From the NCBI RefSeq assembly GCF_932276165.1, contig NC_063988.1:930001-994000 (forward strand): a stretch of 64,000 nt of DNA. The letters run 5' to 3'. Positions 42,827 through 54,300 of this stretch are shown here, in pieces (the stretch's first letter is position 1; the number at the start of each line of letters is the position of its first letter). This stretch comes from Plutella xylostella. Lineage: Eukaryota; Arthropoda; Insecta; Lepidoptera; Plutellidae. Both the position numbers and the translations under genes were made by a program. Under the pieces are notes generated by a model. It saw nothing but the letters and a program-made list of their open reading frames with translations. It searched no databases and was not told the DNA's origin.

Positions 42827-45802
42827 TCAGCCTTCCGTAGTCCACTGTTGGACATAGGCCTCTCCTAACGATCGCCACCCCAAACGGTCACCCGCCATCT
42901 GCATCCAGCGGCTTCCCGCTACCTTCCGCAGATCATCAGACCAACGGGTTGGGGGGCGACCGACACGCCGTTTGCCGACACGGGGTCTCCACTCCAGAAC
43001 CTTTCTACTCCAGCGGTCGTCGGCTCTGCGGGCTACGTGGCCAGCCCATTGCCATTTCAGCGTGCTAATCCTTTTGGCTATGTCGGTAACTTTAGTTCTC
43101 CTGCGGATTTCTTCATTACGAATCCTATCTCGCAGGGACACGCCTAACATAGCCCTTTCCATAGCACGCTGAGCAACTCTGAGCTTGTGGATAAGCCCTT
43201 TGGTGAAGCACCACGTCTCGGCTCCGTAAGTCATCACTGGCAACACGCACTGATTGAAAACTTTTGTTTTCAGACACTGAGGTATGTTTTCAGTGAAGAT
43301 GTGTCGTAATTTCCCGAACGCTGCCCATCCGAGTTGGATTCTACGAGCTACCTCTTTATCGAAGTTGGATTTACCTAATCGGATCACTTGTCCTAGGTAG
43401 GGATACTGATCAACAACTTCGATGGTGACACCTCCTACAGTTACGGGCGATGATGAAACATGTTCGTTCGACATGACCTTTGTCTTGTCCATGTTCATTT
43501 TCAGCCCAACTTGTTTAGAGGCATCATTGAGGTCTGTGAGCATTTCGCCCAACTCCTCCAGCGTTTCCGCCATAATAACTATGTCATCAGCAAATCGTAG
43601 ATGAGAGATATATTCGCCATTGACGTTAATGCCCAGTCTTTTCCACTCTACAAGCTTAAAAACATCTTCCAGTGCACAGGTGAACAGTTTCGGAGAAATA
43701 ACATCTCCCTGTCTCACGCCCCTTTGCAACTGGATCGGTTTTGTGCTATGTTCGTGTAATCGAACTGACATTGTGGCAGCATTGTACATACATCTCAACA
43801 CCTCGATATAGCGATAGTCTATATGGCACCGCTGAAGGGATTGAAGCATCGCCCAGAGCTCAATAGAATCAAAGGCTTTCTCATAGTCCACAAACGCTAG
43901 ACATAAAGGTAGATTATACTCCTCGGTCTTCTGTATAACCTGCCGAAGCGTGTGTATGTGATCTATGGTACTATAGCCTTTTCGGAACCCGGCTTGTTCG
44001 GGTGGCTGGAAGTCGTCGAGTCTTTGCTCGAGACGATTCGTAATAACTCTCGAAAACAGCTTGTACACATGGCTCAGAAGTGCAATGGGTCTATAATTCT
44101 TCAATAGGGCTTTGTTGCCTTTCTTGAAGAACAAAGTCACTACACTTCTGCTCCATGCCTCCGGGCTTGTGCCTTCGAGTATGACGGAATTAAACAGCCT
44201 CCGAAGTGCTATTAAAATCGGTCTACCGCCGGCTTTCAGAAGTTCTGTCGTTATTCCATCATCTCCCGGAGCTTTGTTGTTTTTTAGCTGTTTGAGAGCT
44301 ATACTAATCTCGTCTAGACTGACGTCCGGAATATCTTCGGTATAGTGTCGGGTGAGTGGCGCTCGGCTGTCGTGAGCACCACTGGTAATAGGGTTTTGTG
44401 TTGTGGTGTATAACTGTCCGTAGAATCTCTCAATTTCTCCCAGAATTTCGGGCACTGATGAAACGGTGTTGCTAGTGTCGGTCTTCAGTTGGGTCAACAG
44501 AGTCTGCCGAACAGATCGATCTCTAGCAAAGACTTTGGAGCCCTTGTTTTGCTCTATTGCGTCTTGAATGCGCTTGCAATTGTAGCGTCTCATATCGCAA
44601 CGTCTTGCTTTGGCGATCTGTCTGTTTAGACGTCTGTATTCGACCATATCAACTGAAGACTGCAACCTCATTTCTCTCCGTTCTCTTATGAGACTCAGAG
44701 TCCCATCTGAGAGTTTTTGAGGTCCTCGGTTGGTTCGGGACGAAAAATATTTCGATCCTACCTCTCGGACAGTTTCCACAAACCTATTGTTTAAATCGTC
44801 AACTGTAACGCAATTCTCTAAACATATCAGGCGGTCGCAAAGCTCAGACTGAAAGCTTTCGGGATCCTGGATTTGAGCAGGAGTAGGACGGAGCGTGGAC
44901 TTCATTAGACGGGAGCGTTCTATTTTGCAGTTTATATTCAAAGTGCCTCTTACGAGTCGGTGATCGCTGCCGGTCTTAACCCTACTGATCACTGAGACAT
45001 CATTGAATATGTGCTTCTTATCCGTCAATATGAAGTCGATCTCGTTTTTAGTCTTCCCATCGGGGCTAATCCACGTCCACTTCCTTTGTGGCTTCTTCTT
45101 GTAGAAGGAGTTCATCATATAGAGGCCCTCCTTCTCCAAGAAGTCAGCCAGCATTTGCCCACGATGGTTCCTGACTCCAAATCCATGTGACCCCACTTTC
45201 GTCTCGCCGCCTTCTTGTTTTCCGAGTTTCGCGTTAAAGTCTCCCATCACCACCGTGAAATGAGTAGTGAACTTACGCAGGGCAGACGATACGTCTTCAT
45301 ACGCAAGTTCGACCTCATCATCGGTGTGCTTAGATGTGGGTGCGTAAACCTGTATGACCTTCATTGAGTATCGTTTAGATATTCTCAGGATGAGGTACGC
45401 AACCCGTGTCGACACACTTCCGATTTCAACGATGTTGTTGACGAGGGACTTGTTGACGATGAACCCGACACCCCCTTGGGACAGTTGGTCGCCCTCCCGG
45501 TGGTACAGCAAGTTTCCGGACTGGAGAATTTCCGTATCCTCTCCCTCTCGTCGGACTTCGGATAACCCTATAATGTCCCATTTTAACTTGCTGATTTCCT
45601 CTTCCAGCTCCTCTATCTTCACGTCTTCCCTCAGTGTCCGTGCGTTATATGTTGCCAGGTGCAAGGGTCGGTTGGGCTGGTAGCCGACTCTCTGCCGGAG
45701 ATTCTTCGCACCCCCTGCCCCGCCGTTACCGTGACCGCTACCGGAGTCCGGGATAGCGGGGCTGCCGGGGACTGGGGGCCGCGGCTTTGTTTTTTCCATC
45801 AT
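42827..45802 (-). CDS. RTE LINE endonuclease-reverse transcriptase, intact
   Basis: A 991-aa polyprotein for target-primed reverse transcription. The N-terminal part is an APE-type endonuclease: LATYNARTL, GLSEVRREGEDTE (catalytic E), QVYAPTSKH, VVMGDFNAKLG and SDHRLVRG (catalytic D-H pair). The reverse transcriptase follows: NNKAPGDDGITTELLK, NYRPIALLSHVYKLFSRVI, FVDYEKAFDSIELWAM, QRGVRQGDVISPKLFTCALE, and the catalytic FADDIVIM (codons at about 43580-43594). The C-terminal part has a maturase-like THUMB region and W-rich end (KWQWAGHVARRADDRWSRKV). No stop or frameshift is visible, so the element may be active. The start is the first ATG at 45802. Confidence 0.95.
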   Translation of the reverse strand: MMEKTKPRPPVPGSPAIPDSGSGHGNGGAGGAKNLRQRVGYQPNRPLHLATYNARTLREDVKIEELEEEISKLKWDIIGLSEVRREGEDTEILQSGNLLYHREGDQLSQGGVGFIVNKSLVNNIVEIGSVSTRVAYLILRISKRYSMKVIQVYAPTSKHTDDEVELAYEDVSSALRKFTTHFTVVMGDFNAKLGKQEGGETKVGSHGFGVRNHRGQMLADFLEKEGLYMMNSFYKKKPQRKWTWISPDGKTKNEIDFILTDKKHIFNDVSVISRVKTGSDHRLVRGTLNINCKIERSRLMKSTLRPTPAQIQDPESFQSELCDRLICLENCVTVDDLNNRFVETVREVGSKYFSSRTNRGPQKLSDGTLSLIRERREMRLQSSVDMVEYRRLNRQIAKARRCDMRRYNCKRIQDAIEQNKGSKVFARDRSVRQTLLTQLKTDTSNTVSSVPEILGEIERFYGQLYTTTQNPITSGAHDSRAPLTRHYTEDIPDVSLDEISIALKQLKNNKAPGDDGITTELLKAGGRPILIALRRLFNSVILEGTSPEAWSRSVVTLFFKKGNKALLKNYRPIALLSHVYKLFSRVITNRLEQRLDDFQPPEQAGFRKGYSTIDHIHTLRQVIQKTEEYNLPLCLAFVDYEKAFDSIELWAMLQSLQRCHIDYRYIEVLRCMYNAATMSVRLHEHSTKPIQLQRGVRQGDVISPKLFTCALEDVFKLVEWKRLGINVNGEYISHLRFADDIVIMAETLEELGEMLTDLNDASKQVGLKMNMDKTKVMSNEHVSSSPVTVGGVTIEVVDQYPYLGQVIRLGKSNFDKEVARRIQLGWAAFGKLRHIFTENIPQCLKTKVFNQCVLPVMTYGAETWCFTKGLIHKLRVAQRAMERAMLGVSLRDRIRNEEIRRRTKVTDIAKRISTLKWQWAGHVARRADDRWSRKVLEWRPRVGKRRVGRPPTRWSDDLRKVAGSRWMQMAGDRLGWRSLGEAYVQQWTTEG

Positions 45803-45926
45803 TAGGAGGTGTATTTGCCATAATCACCGCGCTTGGCAGGCGTGTTGGTGATTCTCCTTTTTTACGGCGGGAGATCGCCGCCTCTGCTAGGAGAGGAGGT
45901 CGGGTCGATTTACCGCCGCCCGACAT
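45738..45926 (-). CDS. Small RTE ORF1-like frame overlapping the main ORF
   Basis: 62 codons (starts MSGGGKSTRPPLLAEAAISR) in a different frame, overlapping the first 65 nt of the endonuclease ORF. Rich in basic residues and proline. Some RTE elements have a short ORF1 overlapping ORF2; whether this one is translated is unknown. Confidence 0.35.
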   Translation of the reverse strand: MSGGGKSTRPPLLAEAAISRRKKGESPTRLPSAVIMANTPPNDGKNKAAAPSPRQPRYPGLR

Positions 45927-46189
45927 TCGGCGTTGTCACTCGTTAGCACCACCCAGGGGGCACGTGTAGGGTAACTAGGGTTTGTACCTACGGACGTGAG
46001 CGACAAGCCTATTATATCGTACAGTAAGTAGGTTTTCCCATGTGTCTCTTAGATTGGCACTAGGCAGTGGAAGCTTTCGCTTTTCAAGGTAAATTTCCCC
46101 AGCCGTACCTTCCAGTGACTGTTAAGGGTAAGCTTCTATTTTATTCTCTATGTAGGTGTTAGTTTTTCACCAGTGTTAATGTTCCTGCC

Positions 46190-46295
46190 TGTATAGCCTT
46201 ATTGTGGATAATTCGGGCACATCTGTCCCTGCCGGGAATTGAACTCGTTGCCCTGGTTGCGAAGTTGCTAACCACTGCGCCATCCAGTGTTTAAC
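46190..46295 (-). repeat. tRNA-SINE head fragment
   Basis: CCGGGAATTGAACTCGTTGC and GCTAACCACTGCGCCATCCAG are B- and A-box complements. No target duplication found. Confidence 0.65.
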
Positions 46296-46483
46296 TGTGC
46301 AGTATTATTATTTTATTTTTGTTATGGAGAGCGAGACCTCCTGGCACAGGTATTTTTATACTTAATAGGAGGCCTTTACCTTGTTTTTGTTAAAATTAAG
46401 AAAGTTTTGAAATAAACAATTTTTAATTTTATTTTTTTTAATTTAATCCAGTTGACCGGTTCGTAAGCATACATAATATACAG

Positions 46484-46600
46484 GGCATTGCAAAAAGGTT
46501 ATACTAACCTGAAAGAGGTTGAGTCAGGGGGTCATTCTGAACAATTTTTGTTCTAAGACTTTTCTAAATTTGCGAAAAAAAAACCTTTTCCATATTATGT
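46484..46600 (+). repeat. Half copy of the CAGGGTGTTGCAAAAAG MITE
   Basis: CAGGGCATTGCAAAAAGGTT and ATACTAACC match the left end of 55786-56029. Confidence 0.6.
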
Positions 46601-49600
46601 ATATTATGTCTCCGTTTGAAATCTCGAAGAGATAGAATAGCCATTTCATGTTTCACGAGCGATCATTAAGCTAGGCTTTTCCGTTAAGGAGTAATATGGT
46701 GCTATTGTCACCTGGAACTTTTTCATTGCTAGTGAGTGACATCGGTCGCGAGTGAGCTTCGCCTTAACCATGCCGGTCGATCAGTTAGTTTCACTTTCAC
46801 TCGCTTACGTAAATATGCGTCGACCTTTTAACGTCGCATTGCCTAGATACTTGAGGCTAGCGTGATATTACTATTGGTACCTACCAATATATATTTGTCA
46901 TAATATAAGTATGTAAATGAAATATAAGTTTTAGTAGTAGCTCTACCTGCTCTGCTATATCTCAGTATTGTTAAATTTCCACTTTCCCACAATTATTTTG
47001 TATTAAAATAAAAAAAAAAACATTTATGATTGAACTCAATCTTTGTTTCAGGTAATGCGATGGTCCGGACTTTCCCCTTTCACATTCACCGTAATCAGAA
47101 CCAGGTACACTGGAAGACATTTAATTAGGAACACTTCCAAAGAGATGCCTTTAAAAATTTACTCGCCCTCAACCACTCATCATATAGCAGCGACAATATC
47201 CTAAGACACCTTATATAGAGAAATACGTGGCACGAAATTTTATCTCGGAATATGATTTTATCTCGGAATAAGTTATTTAGTTTGAGTAAATTGTATTATT
47301 AACTGATTAACCTGATTAATATATCGGAATCCCCACGGGGAAACCTCTTAAGGCACAACGAAGTACACGTGAAAATCTAGTACTGAAATCTTTATTTTTT
47401 GCTAGACTGTAACGTCTGTTACTGAAACTGAACTGCTCACGTGGTGTAGCACGTTGTCACCACACGTTGTCGCTACTTAGTAAAATCAATTGTATAATCG
47501 GCTCTAAAAGTTCGCTGCCATTACACTTTCGTGCTTTGTCAAACTAACCAACTGTCAATCTTTGAAAGAATGAGTAGGAGGTTTGTTAGTTTGATAAGGT
47601 ACAAAAGTGCATTCTCTGCCAACTTAGGAACTTAGTACATAGTTGTTGTTTTAACCGAACTCTATATTATCAAATGCGATTGGCATAACACATACGTATG
47701 TGTACATAATTATATAATGATTTAAAAACCGACCTATTAACGATTTAAATAATAGTTTAAAATGTTGTAGGAAGTGACAAACTTGCAGGAAAGAAACATA
47801 GTTATTATTTGCTGCAAATATCTAACATTGCGGTTGTTCAGTAAATATTGTTATTGCACGAACAGTTTGACTAAGTATTGGTCTAGAAGACTTTAACAAA
47901 GTAACAGTCTATTCTGTAATATTCAAAACAAGGCCTCAATCCTGTAACCCTATTGAGAAGGTACTAAATATAGAATGAGCCCAATATTTGTCAAATTAAT
48001 ACTTCTTGATCGTCATTTCTTTTGTTCAACTTTTTTCACCAGGCATAATATTCAATCAAACGTCATAGGACCTATGCTATTTTATAAGTAAATATTTTAA
48101 TATTTTTTTTACGTATTTAAGTAGGTTTGTACCTATGTGTAAGTTAAGGCTAGTTAATGGTGAAGGGGAGTCAAGTCTCTATAGCTCGCTCATAGACAGT
48201 CGTTCGTAAGCTGCACCCACTGCCCTATTTAGTTTGCTGGAAATCAATTATCGCTCTCCGCAAACGCGCAATGCGTACAAAAAAGCTACGCGCAGTGTGC
48301 TATAGGGCCACCGGGTTACCGCCACGGTTATTGGGCCACCACCTGCCAGGCGATCACCGTCTCTAAGTCCTCAGCACTACAGTGCATATTGACAGTTAGA
48401 CAAGTTTCTCTACTCTCGTCTAGAAGCCTAGAAGGCCACAACTTATGAGACGAAAGCTGCTTCAGAAACTCCGAGTTTCACACCTTTTTTTCTGTGTTCT
48501 CAAATTCAGGGTGTTGTTCTCCTTTCACCTTTCTTCCTTCTGATATCTTTTGACTGGTGGATGCGTTGTTGCGATGCGATTAAGGATTGATAATCACAAA
48601 GGAACTGTGAGATTAATGTAATATGATCCATGCACTCAGGTAGCAACCGTTGGTACTCGATGGTAATATTTTGTATAGGTTTTTTTAAAAAAAATTAGGA
48701 TTAGTATATCGCGGTATCCCCGCTACTCAGTACAAAAGCTAATAGCAGGTACTAAAAGCTAACAGTGACCATAAAATAAACAGCAAAATCCCAGCATTAA
48801 ATAAATACCTAGTTTAGTTTGTCTTTGTCGGGCGACGTTGTGTGCTTGAAAGGTAAATAACAGTTTTTGCAAGATGATAAGTCAATATAATATTTCTGGA
48901 ACACCTAGGCTGATGCTCCTCTTCCTTAGACATGAGATTTGATGATAAGTAGGTAAATTATTATATTCTTGTTGCAAGAAAGTAAGATACTCTATTATAA
49001 ATTAAATAAATTCAAAATGTTTATGAAATCATGAGTGTCAAAATGCATGAGTTGCATGACTCATGACTTCACCTTATAATTCATTCTGGCTACCGTACCA
49101 TCACCGTCAGATTGGCTATTCACAATCCATAAGAGGCGTCGCTCGCCTGTCAAACATCTGTCACAACCATACAAGTTACGTCAGAATTGACAAGCGGGCG
49201 ACACTGCTTAAGTATAGTCAATTGCTAATGTTCGATGGTGGTCTGCTAATCTCACTGTAATATATTGTATATTCCAGTTTTATTAAACGTTCAGTTATTT
49301 AACTGTAACGCTATTTAAACTTTCATTTGTTTCACTATAACGCTTATCGCTTATTTGATTAAGCAAATTATAATGACTAGCCAATGTTGATCAAGAGCAG
49401 TACGTGCATAATGGACATTACACTCATTAGTTGTTTGTGTGGACCTAATTATGTATTGTGTTTGCCAGTACTGTTGGTATATCGATAACAGGCTCGTTAG
49501 GTAATGTGCTAGGTGTCCTTTAGCTGTTAGGCGGTAGGTTGCTACTTTCGTTACCTACTAGTTACTGGAATATCGACCAATTATTCTAAGGTACCTATCG

Positions 49601-49933
49601 GTTTCCAAACAGAGAACATCAAATCAAGCAGATCTTAGGTATGACATGCAAAGCTAAATTATTTTTGAGCAGTAGATACAATTCTCTCTGCCAGATTCAT
49701 ACAATTTATGTCAGTTTTAACACAAACAATACTGCCCGATTTCTGATTGCCAATATGCTGTAGTGGTACTACGGTAGCAGTTTGTAGAAATACTGGAATG
49801 TTTCGATACGACAATCTTATTATTAGCTCAGCGCAGATTACTACAGATTCTGATTACTATGATTCAACAACATCTTCTGATATTCTGCAGAAATGCGTTA
49901 CATAACATGACTGTAATACCTATGTACATTGTA
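46601..49933. other. Gene-poor spacer
   Basis: AT-rich with one palindromic element (47505-47632). A short family-B word (GAATCCCCACGGGGAAACC) sits near 47329. No coding domain recognised. Confidence 0.4.
47505..47632. mobile_element. Palindromic MITE, family F
   Basis: AAGTTCGCTGCCATTACACTT..TTTGTCAAACTAACCAAC at the left and GTTTGTTAGTTTGATAAGG..TGCATTCTCTGCCAACTT at the right are imperfect inverted arms. A half copy is at about 53750-53830. Confidence 0.6.
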
Positions 49934-50051
49934 AGGGTGGTGCACCATTTAACTTTAACTATTACAAGCGTCAAATTCCTTGACGAGAGAGATCAATCTT
50001 CAAGAGATTTGACGTTTGTAATAGTTAAAGTTAAATGGTGCAACGCACCCT
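49934..50051. mobile_element. 118-bp hairpin MITE with TA flanks
   Basis: AGGGTGGTGCACCATTTAAC.. pairs with ..GTTAAATGGTGCAACGCACCCT over about 45 bp with few mismatches; TA on each side. The loop is about 25 bp. Confidence 0.85.
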
Positions 50052-50054
50052 TAG

Positions 50055-50195
50055 CCCCTGTTTCACAATGTCTGGTTAGTCGCTACCTGTCGGATAAAAT
50101 ACATGCTGTCACTGTCTAAAAAATAATAACAGAGAGTGACAGCATGTATTTTATCCGTCAGGTAGCCACTAACCAGACATTGTGAAACAGACCCT
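50055..50195. mobile_element. 141-bp hairpin MITE
   Basis: CCCTGTTTCACAATGTCTGG..GGATAAAATACATGCTGTCAC pairs with ..GTGACAGCATGTATTTTATCC..CCAGACATTGTGAAACAG over about 55 bp. It lies only 4 bp from the preceding hairpin. Confidence 0.85.
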
Positions 50196-50204
50196 TAGTC
50201 TACC

Positions 50205-50400
50205 ATCGATATTTTAATACGAACTAGATTGAGTGTCAGTGCAAAAGAAACGTCTCGACAAATTACACATGCTACAATGATTGTCATTAGGTTGAAATTA
50301 CAACGACTTGACAGTTCACGAAATGAGGACAGTATTTTGCTTTGATTTTGTATGTGACACAGCATCTTTTTCGTATATTGTTAATCTAAGAAGTCTACGA
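50205..50400. repeat. Diverged copy of MITE family E
   Basis: TACGAACTAGATTGAGTGTC and TTGATTTTGTATGTGACACAG align with 39787-40000; ends eroded. Confidence 0.5.
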
Positions 50401-51491
50401 AAGCAGGTACTTACATCCAGGTCTACAGTGCTCCTCACACCGCCTCCCCCGGCTGTACCTATTAATTTGTCTTCAATTACATCCAATCATCGCGACGGCC
50501 TTCGAACCGCCATAATCTTTTTGGGTCACGGTCCTCGTAAACCAATTAAATAGTGAGATGAAATGTCCTCCGTCACATTGTAAACAACTTGAGAAGAAAT
50601 TGTGATAGACGCTTCCATAAATTATCTATGTGGGTAGATATTGTATGTATTATGTTACAAGTCTGAACTTGGAAAACTTTGCTCACATACAGTTTGGGGG
50701 TCGGTTACAAAATTCATCATAACTAATATTATTTGAAACGACAGATGCAAAATAGCAACTACTAATAGATAGAGAAAATATTATGGTATCTCCCACTACG
50801 TTTGCCTGTTTGTAAACCCAAAACTTATTCGATTGTAACAATCAGAGCGATGTGTCTGAAGGTAGCATGTGAAACCAGCCACCCAGCAAGCCAAAAGTGA
50901 AAGCGACAGAGCGAGTGTTATCTAGAAAGAAACAAAGGCATAGACTAGATAAACAGACCAGGCAACCAGAGAGCAGATAGAGCAATTGGCGCCAAGTGCG
51001 TTCACCTCGCCAACCGCAACCAAGATGGCCGACCAGTGCACTGGTCAAGGTTGTTGCACCGCACGATAACTAGACCCAACGGCCCAGCGGCCCAACTGTA
51101 CACAATAGATTGACCCTCAGATTACAAATAGCAGCACTGGAGTAGCTCTTACGCCGCCGCAATAGAAGTTAGGCTCGAAGGACCGGGTTTAAATGAACGC
51201 ACAGTAACTTATTAGGCGTACGCAATCACTTGTTAAAAGGGAACTACGGTTTGTGGCTGGACTAAATTTAGCACAACTAGGCACTTGCGAACTTAGAAAA
51301 TGGGAAATATAAAGTGGCAACTGCAAAAAATAAACGAATTATTAATCACGTAATCTCTAACGAAAACAAATAATAATTATCATAAGCTTGTCAAGTCTAG
51401 GCTGTACGGTCTAATGCGCTTTGATGAGGTGTTAATAAATTGTACCAAATACCACACATGATTAATTAACGCGCTACCGTTACGTATATAT
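50401..51491. other. Spacer, nothing recognised
   Basis: A mildly GC-rich patch at 50850-51110 contains short open frames on the minus strand but no domain, and no splice-bounded frame could be supported. Confidence 0.35.
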
Positions 51492-51660
51492 TTGAAACTA
51501 GCTGTTTTCCCATGGGAATTCCGGTATGAAAGGTAGGATATGTGTTAATCCAGGCTATCAGCTTATTACATACCAATTCACATGAAAATAGGTTCAGTAA
51601 TTTTGATTTGAAAGAGTAAGAAACATCCAAAATGTCAAACTTTTTCGTTTATAAAATCAG
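51492..51660 (+). repeat. Interspersed repeat, family B
   Basis: AACTAGCTGTTTTCCCATGG, GTGTTAATCCAGGCTATCAG and CATACCAATTCACATGAAAA: second copy of the 18228 type. Confidence 0.7.
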
Positions 51661-51807
51661 TAGGATAAGAAAAGTTCATGTTCACAATACAAATTACCAC
51701 AGCGATAAACTTGTATCTCCCCCGTCTATTTTGTCATATTCTTTGGCTTCATTCTTAACTTCAATAGTTTAACTACTATTTAATGCTCACTTGCTCATAT
51801 ACGAAAC

Positions 51808-51856
51808 TCTAACATTTTCAGTTACAATATTTGAGGATATTGTAACTGAAAACAAA
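51808..51856. repeat. Short palindrome
   Basis: TTTTCAGTTACAATATTTGA and its complement ATATTGTAACTGAAAA with a 6-8 bp loop. Confidence 0.65.
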
Positions 51857-52015
51857 CTAACACTTGTTTTTCGTGTATGTAATTTTGAAACTTGTGATTG
51901 TTGCCCGAACTTGACTGCCAGAAATAACTTTCTTATTACAATGTTGTTGTATATAGCTATGAAGCGTCATCACTTATTCAAGTACCTATCTAATATACGA
52001 AACGCTAATCCCGGA

Positions 52016-52119
52016 GGGGTCACTCTATATCACGAAAAACTGAGTTTCGGAGCGACTTGTTGTATTAAACGTGCCGATTGCACGACAGCTCTCAGTATTT
52101 CGTCGTATAGGGTAACCCC
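52016..52119. mobile_element. 104-bp MITE candidate
   Basis: GGGGTCACTCTATATCACGA.. and the right-end complement (GGGGTTACCCTATACGACGA..) are imperfect inverted ends of about 29 bp. No clear target duplication. Confidence 0.5.
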
Positions 52120-52756
52120 CCCGGCACTTGGCAGAGTTGGCAGTAAGAACCGGACGCACCCAGCGACCTTGCCTCATCAGGTATTCACATGCACATCGCT
52201 AGTCTACTATACTTGTGTCCCCTGGATATATCTCCACATGAATCTTGGTGCATCGTAATAGAATCTGATATCGTTTGACAATTTCTAGAGGTGGAGGACA
52301 GGGTGTAAATGGATTAATGAGTTTCCGATAGACAATTGTTTGACTGTGTTTTGAGAAGGATTCTTGTATCATCTGCGAAGCGGAATTCTGACCCATCCTG
52401 ACTTTTTAAACGTAGAACAACTAACACTTGGTTGAGAAGTAAAACTAGATAGCTTGCACAGTAACTATGAATTAATCTTTTAAATTGACAAAATAATGTG
52501 CATTCAATACGGACCAATTGGTTTTTTCAATATCGGCGTGACACACACGTCGCCACGTGGCCAGAAATACTAATTAAACACATGACTCTACGAATATTGA
52601 ATGATACAATATGTTTGAATACACAGCAATCGGTAAATACAAAACGAAGGCGTGCCTTGACGTCCGACTCTCAACAAATATAACTTGACAAGATCACACG
52701 AGGCGGCCGTGGCAATGACTCCCGTGAGCTGAAAACTAAATGATTCAATGATTCAC

Positions 52757-52922
52757 ACTACCACTGGTAACTTTGTCGAAAACTATAAAAGTTCTCGTTT
52801 TCCCACTTACAAACTGGCGCCCCTAGCGGAAACTATCACGAAAATGTTGACAGATAATGTATGCAGATGACATGAGAAAACGTAAAAGAAATCGTTATCC
52901 TAAATTGCCAAACCTGTGCTTA
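52757..52922. mobile_element. MITE family D copy
   Basis: TCGAAAACTATAAAAGTTCTC, ACTGGCGCCCCTAGCGGAAAC, TGACAGATAATGTATGCAGA and GCCAAACCTGTGCTTAGAGG align along the 37408-37578 copy. Confidence 0.7.
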
Positions 52923-54116
52923 GAGGCTGAGCATAAAATACCGCTTGATGATGTCCCGGTGCGATTGTGATATACAGGGTGTCATTAAGATCCGTCATCG
53001 GCGTGAAAACCCGGCGGACACGTGCGTACGTGACCTAGGACACCTAGCGAGCCAGCACCATTCATGATGTTCTGTCGTCGCTTAGGATAAACGGTTAAAT
53101 AATTCAAGTTCTTTGATCACAGCCATCGGTATAGCGATATGTACCTACCTAATAGGTTTTTGATAGGATATTTTGTAAGAGTTAATAGTTTTAATATATT
53201 AACCTGTTGTATCAAATTTCAAATGCAACAGTAAGAAACTGACTAATTAATTGCCATCTTAATCTATAAAGGCTTTTAGCTGATCAAAACAAATTGCAGA
53301 TGGCAATATCAGCAATTCCTGTATAGCTGCTGGTGATAGATACGTGTGAAGATTTTCACGTGATCTCCAAGATATGACCATAAGACAGGTCAAAGTTGGA
53401 TGAGCTACTGCAAATCAGTGCGCTTATGTGATAACTGATAACTAGAGTGTGACACCACTTATCTACGTACTGTTCGTGTGGCAAACGAACAGACTGGGAT
53501 TACGTTATAAAAACAACGTAACATAAGATATGAAACTGAAATAACCTAACCAATAATTGTTCTACTTTCAATCATTAGAGAGGTTTGATCAGATATCACA
53601 TATCATATCATTGACTATAGACCCCGAAGTTATCGTCCCTACACTCTTTTACTTCTCTATAGACTCATTTAGCCAGCGATGCTGAGCTAGGTGGCTAAAA
53701 GCCTAAATCTATATACCCCTTCAGGTATGCTATTGTGGTATAGTTGCGCTCGCGAAAGTTGGTTAGTTTGAGATAGCACATAAGTGTAATCGCAGCCAAC
53801 TTCAGGAACATTCAAGTTGTTTGGACCGAACTACCTGGGAACTTTGTCACAAATTGAAGCCGATTGCCTAACAATACACGCGCGCACAGTCAATACATGT
53901 TTACGATAATCGGGATCTATTCATGTCATCTCTTACACGTAGACGCACGGCGCCATTGTCACTGCAGTGAATAACATAGGCTCAATTCTCACTTGAGAAG
54001 ATCTTCCTAAGCATGGTTTTTAACACCTAGTCAACGATATTTTGATATAAACTAGAGTCAGTGTAAAAGAAACGTCCCGACACTGAGCTCTTATCAGTAT
54101 GTACTTGCTCTTCCCG
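52923..54116. other. Spacer, nothing recognised beyond repeat scraps
   Basis: Contains CAGGGTGTCATTAAGATCCG (MITE end scrap) at 52975, a family F half copy at about 53750-53830 and a family E piece at 54024-54085. Confidence 0.35.
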
Positions 54117-54300
54117 CGCGCATAAAAAGTTTCCCGTGGGGATTCCGGGATAAAAAGTAGCCTATGTTCTTTCCCAGGTCTGCCAGGTCTAGCACATATG
54201 TATACCAAATTTCATTCAAATCCGTTCAGTAGTAACGTGAAAGAGTAACAGACAGACAGACACAGTTACCTTCGCATTTATAATATTAGTTAGGATTATA
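54117..54300 (+). repeat. Interspersed repeat, family B
   Basis: GTTTCCCGTGGGGATTCCGG, AAAAAGTAGCCTATGTTCTT, ATACCAAATTTCATTCAAAT, AACGTGAAAGAGTAACAGAC and (GACA)n, then TTTATAATATTAGTTAGGAT: the longest copy, with the canonical 3' end. Confidence 0.8.

Larger units (their letters stand above)
42811..46009 (-). mobile_element. Full-length RTE-clade LINE with target duplication
   Basis: 3.2-kb element bounded by a perfect 13-bp target-site duplication TATTATATCGTAC (42798-42810 and 46010-46022). The 5' UTR is about 200 bp, one long ORF follows, and the very short 3' end is a (GA)n tail right after the stop, as in RTE elements. The exact duplication and intact ORF point to a recent insertion. 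Confidence 0.93.

Noticed and set aside
45354..45683. Plus-strand frames within 42827-45802
   Set aside because: Antisense shadows of the intact RTE polyprotein.
50842..51048. 68-aa minus-strand hydrophobic frame
   Set aside because: No splice partner or conserved motif; mildly GC-rich spacer only.
51791..52258. 155-aa plus-strand open frame
   Set aside because: Crosses a short palindrome and a MITE candidate, has no recognisable domain and no neighbours; chance frame.
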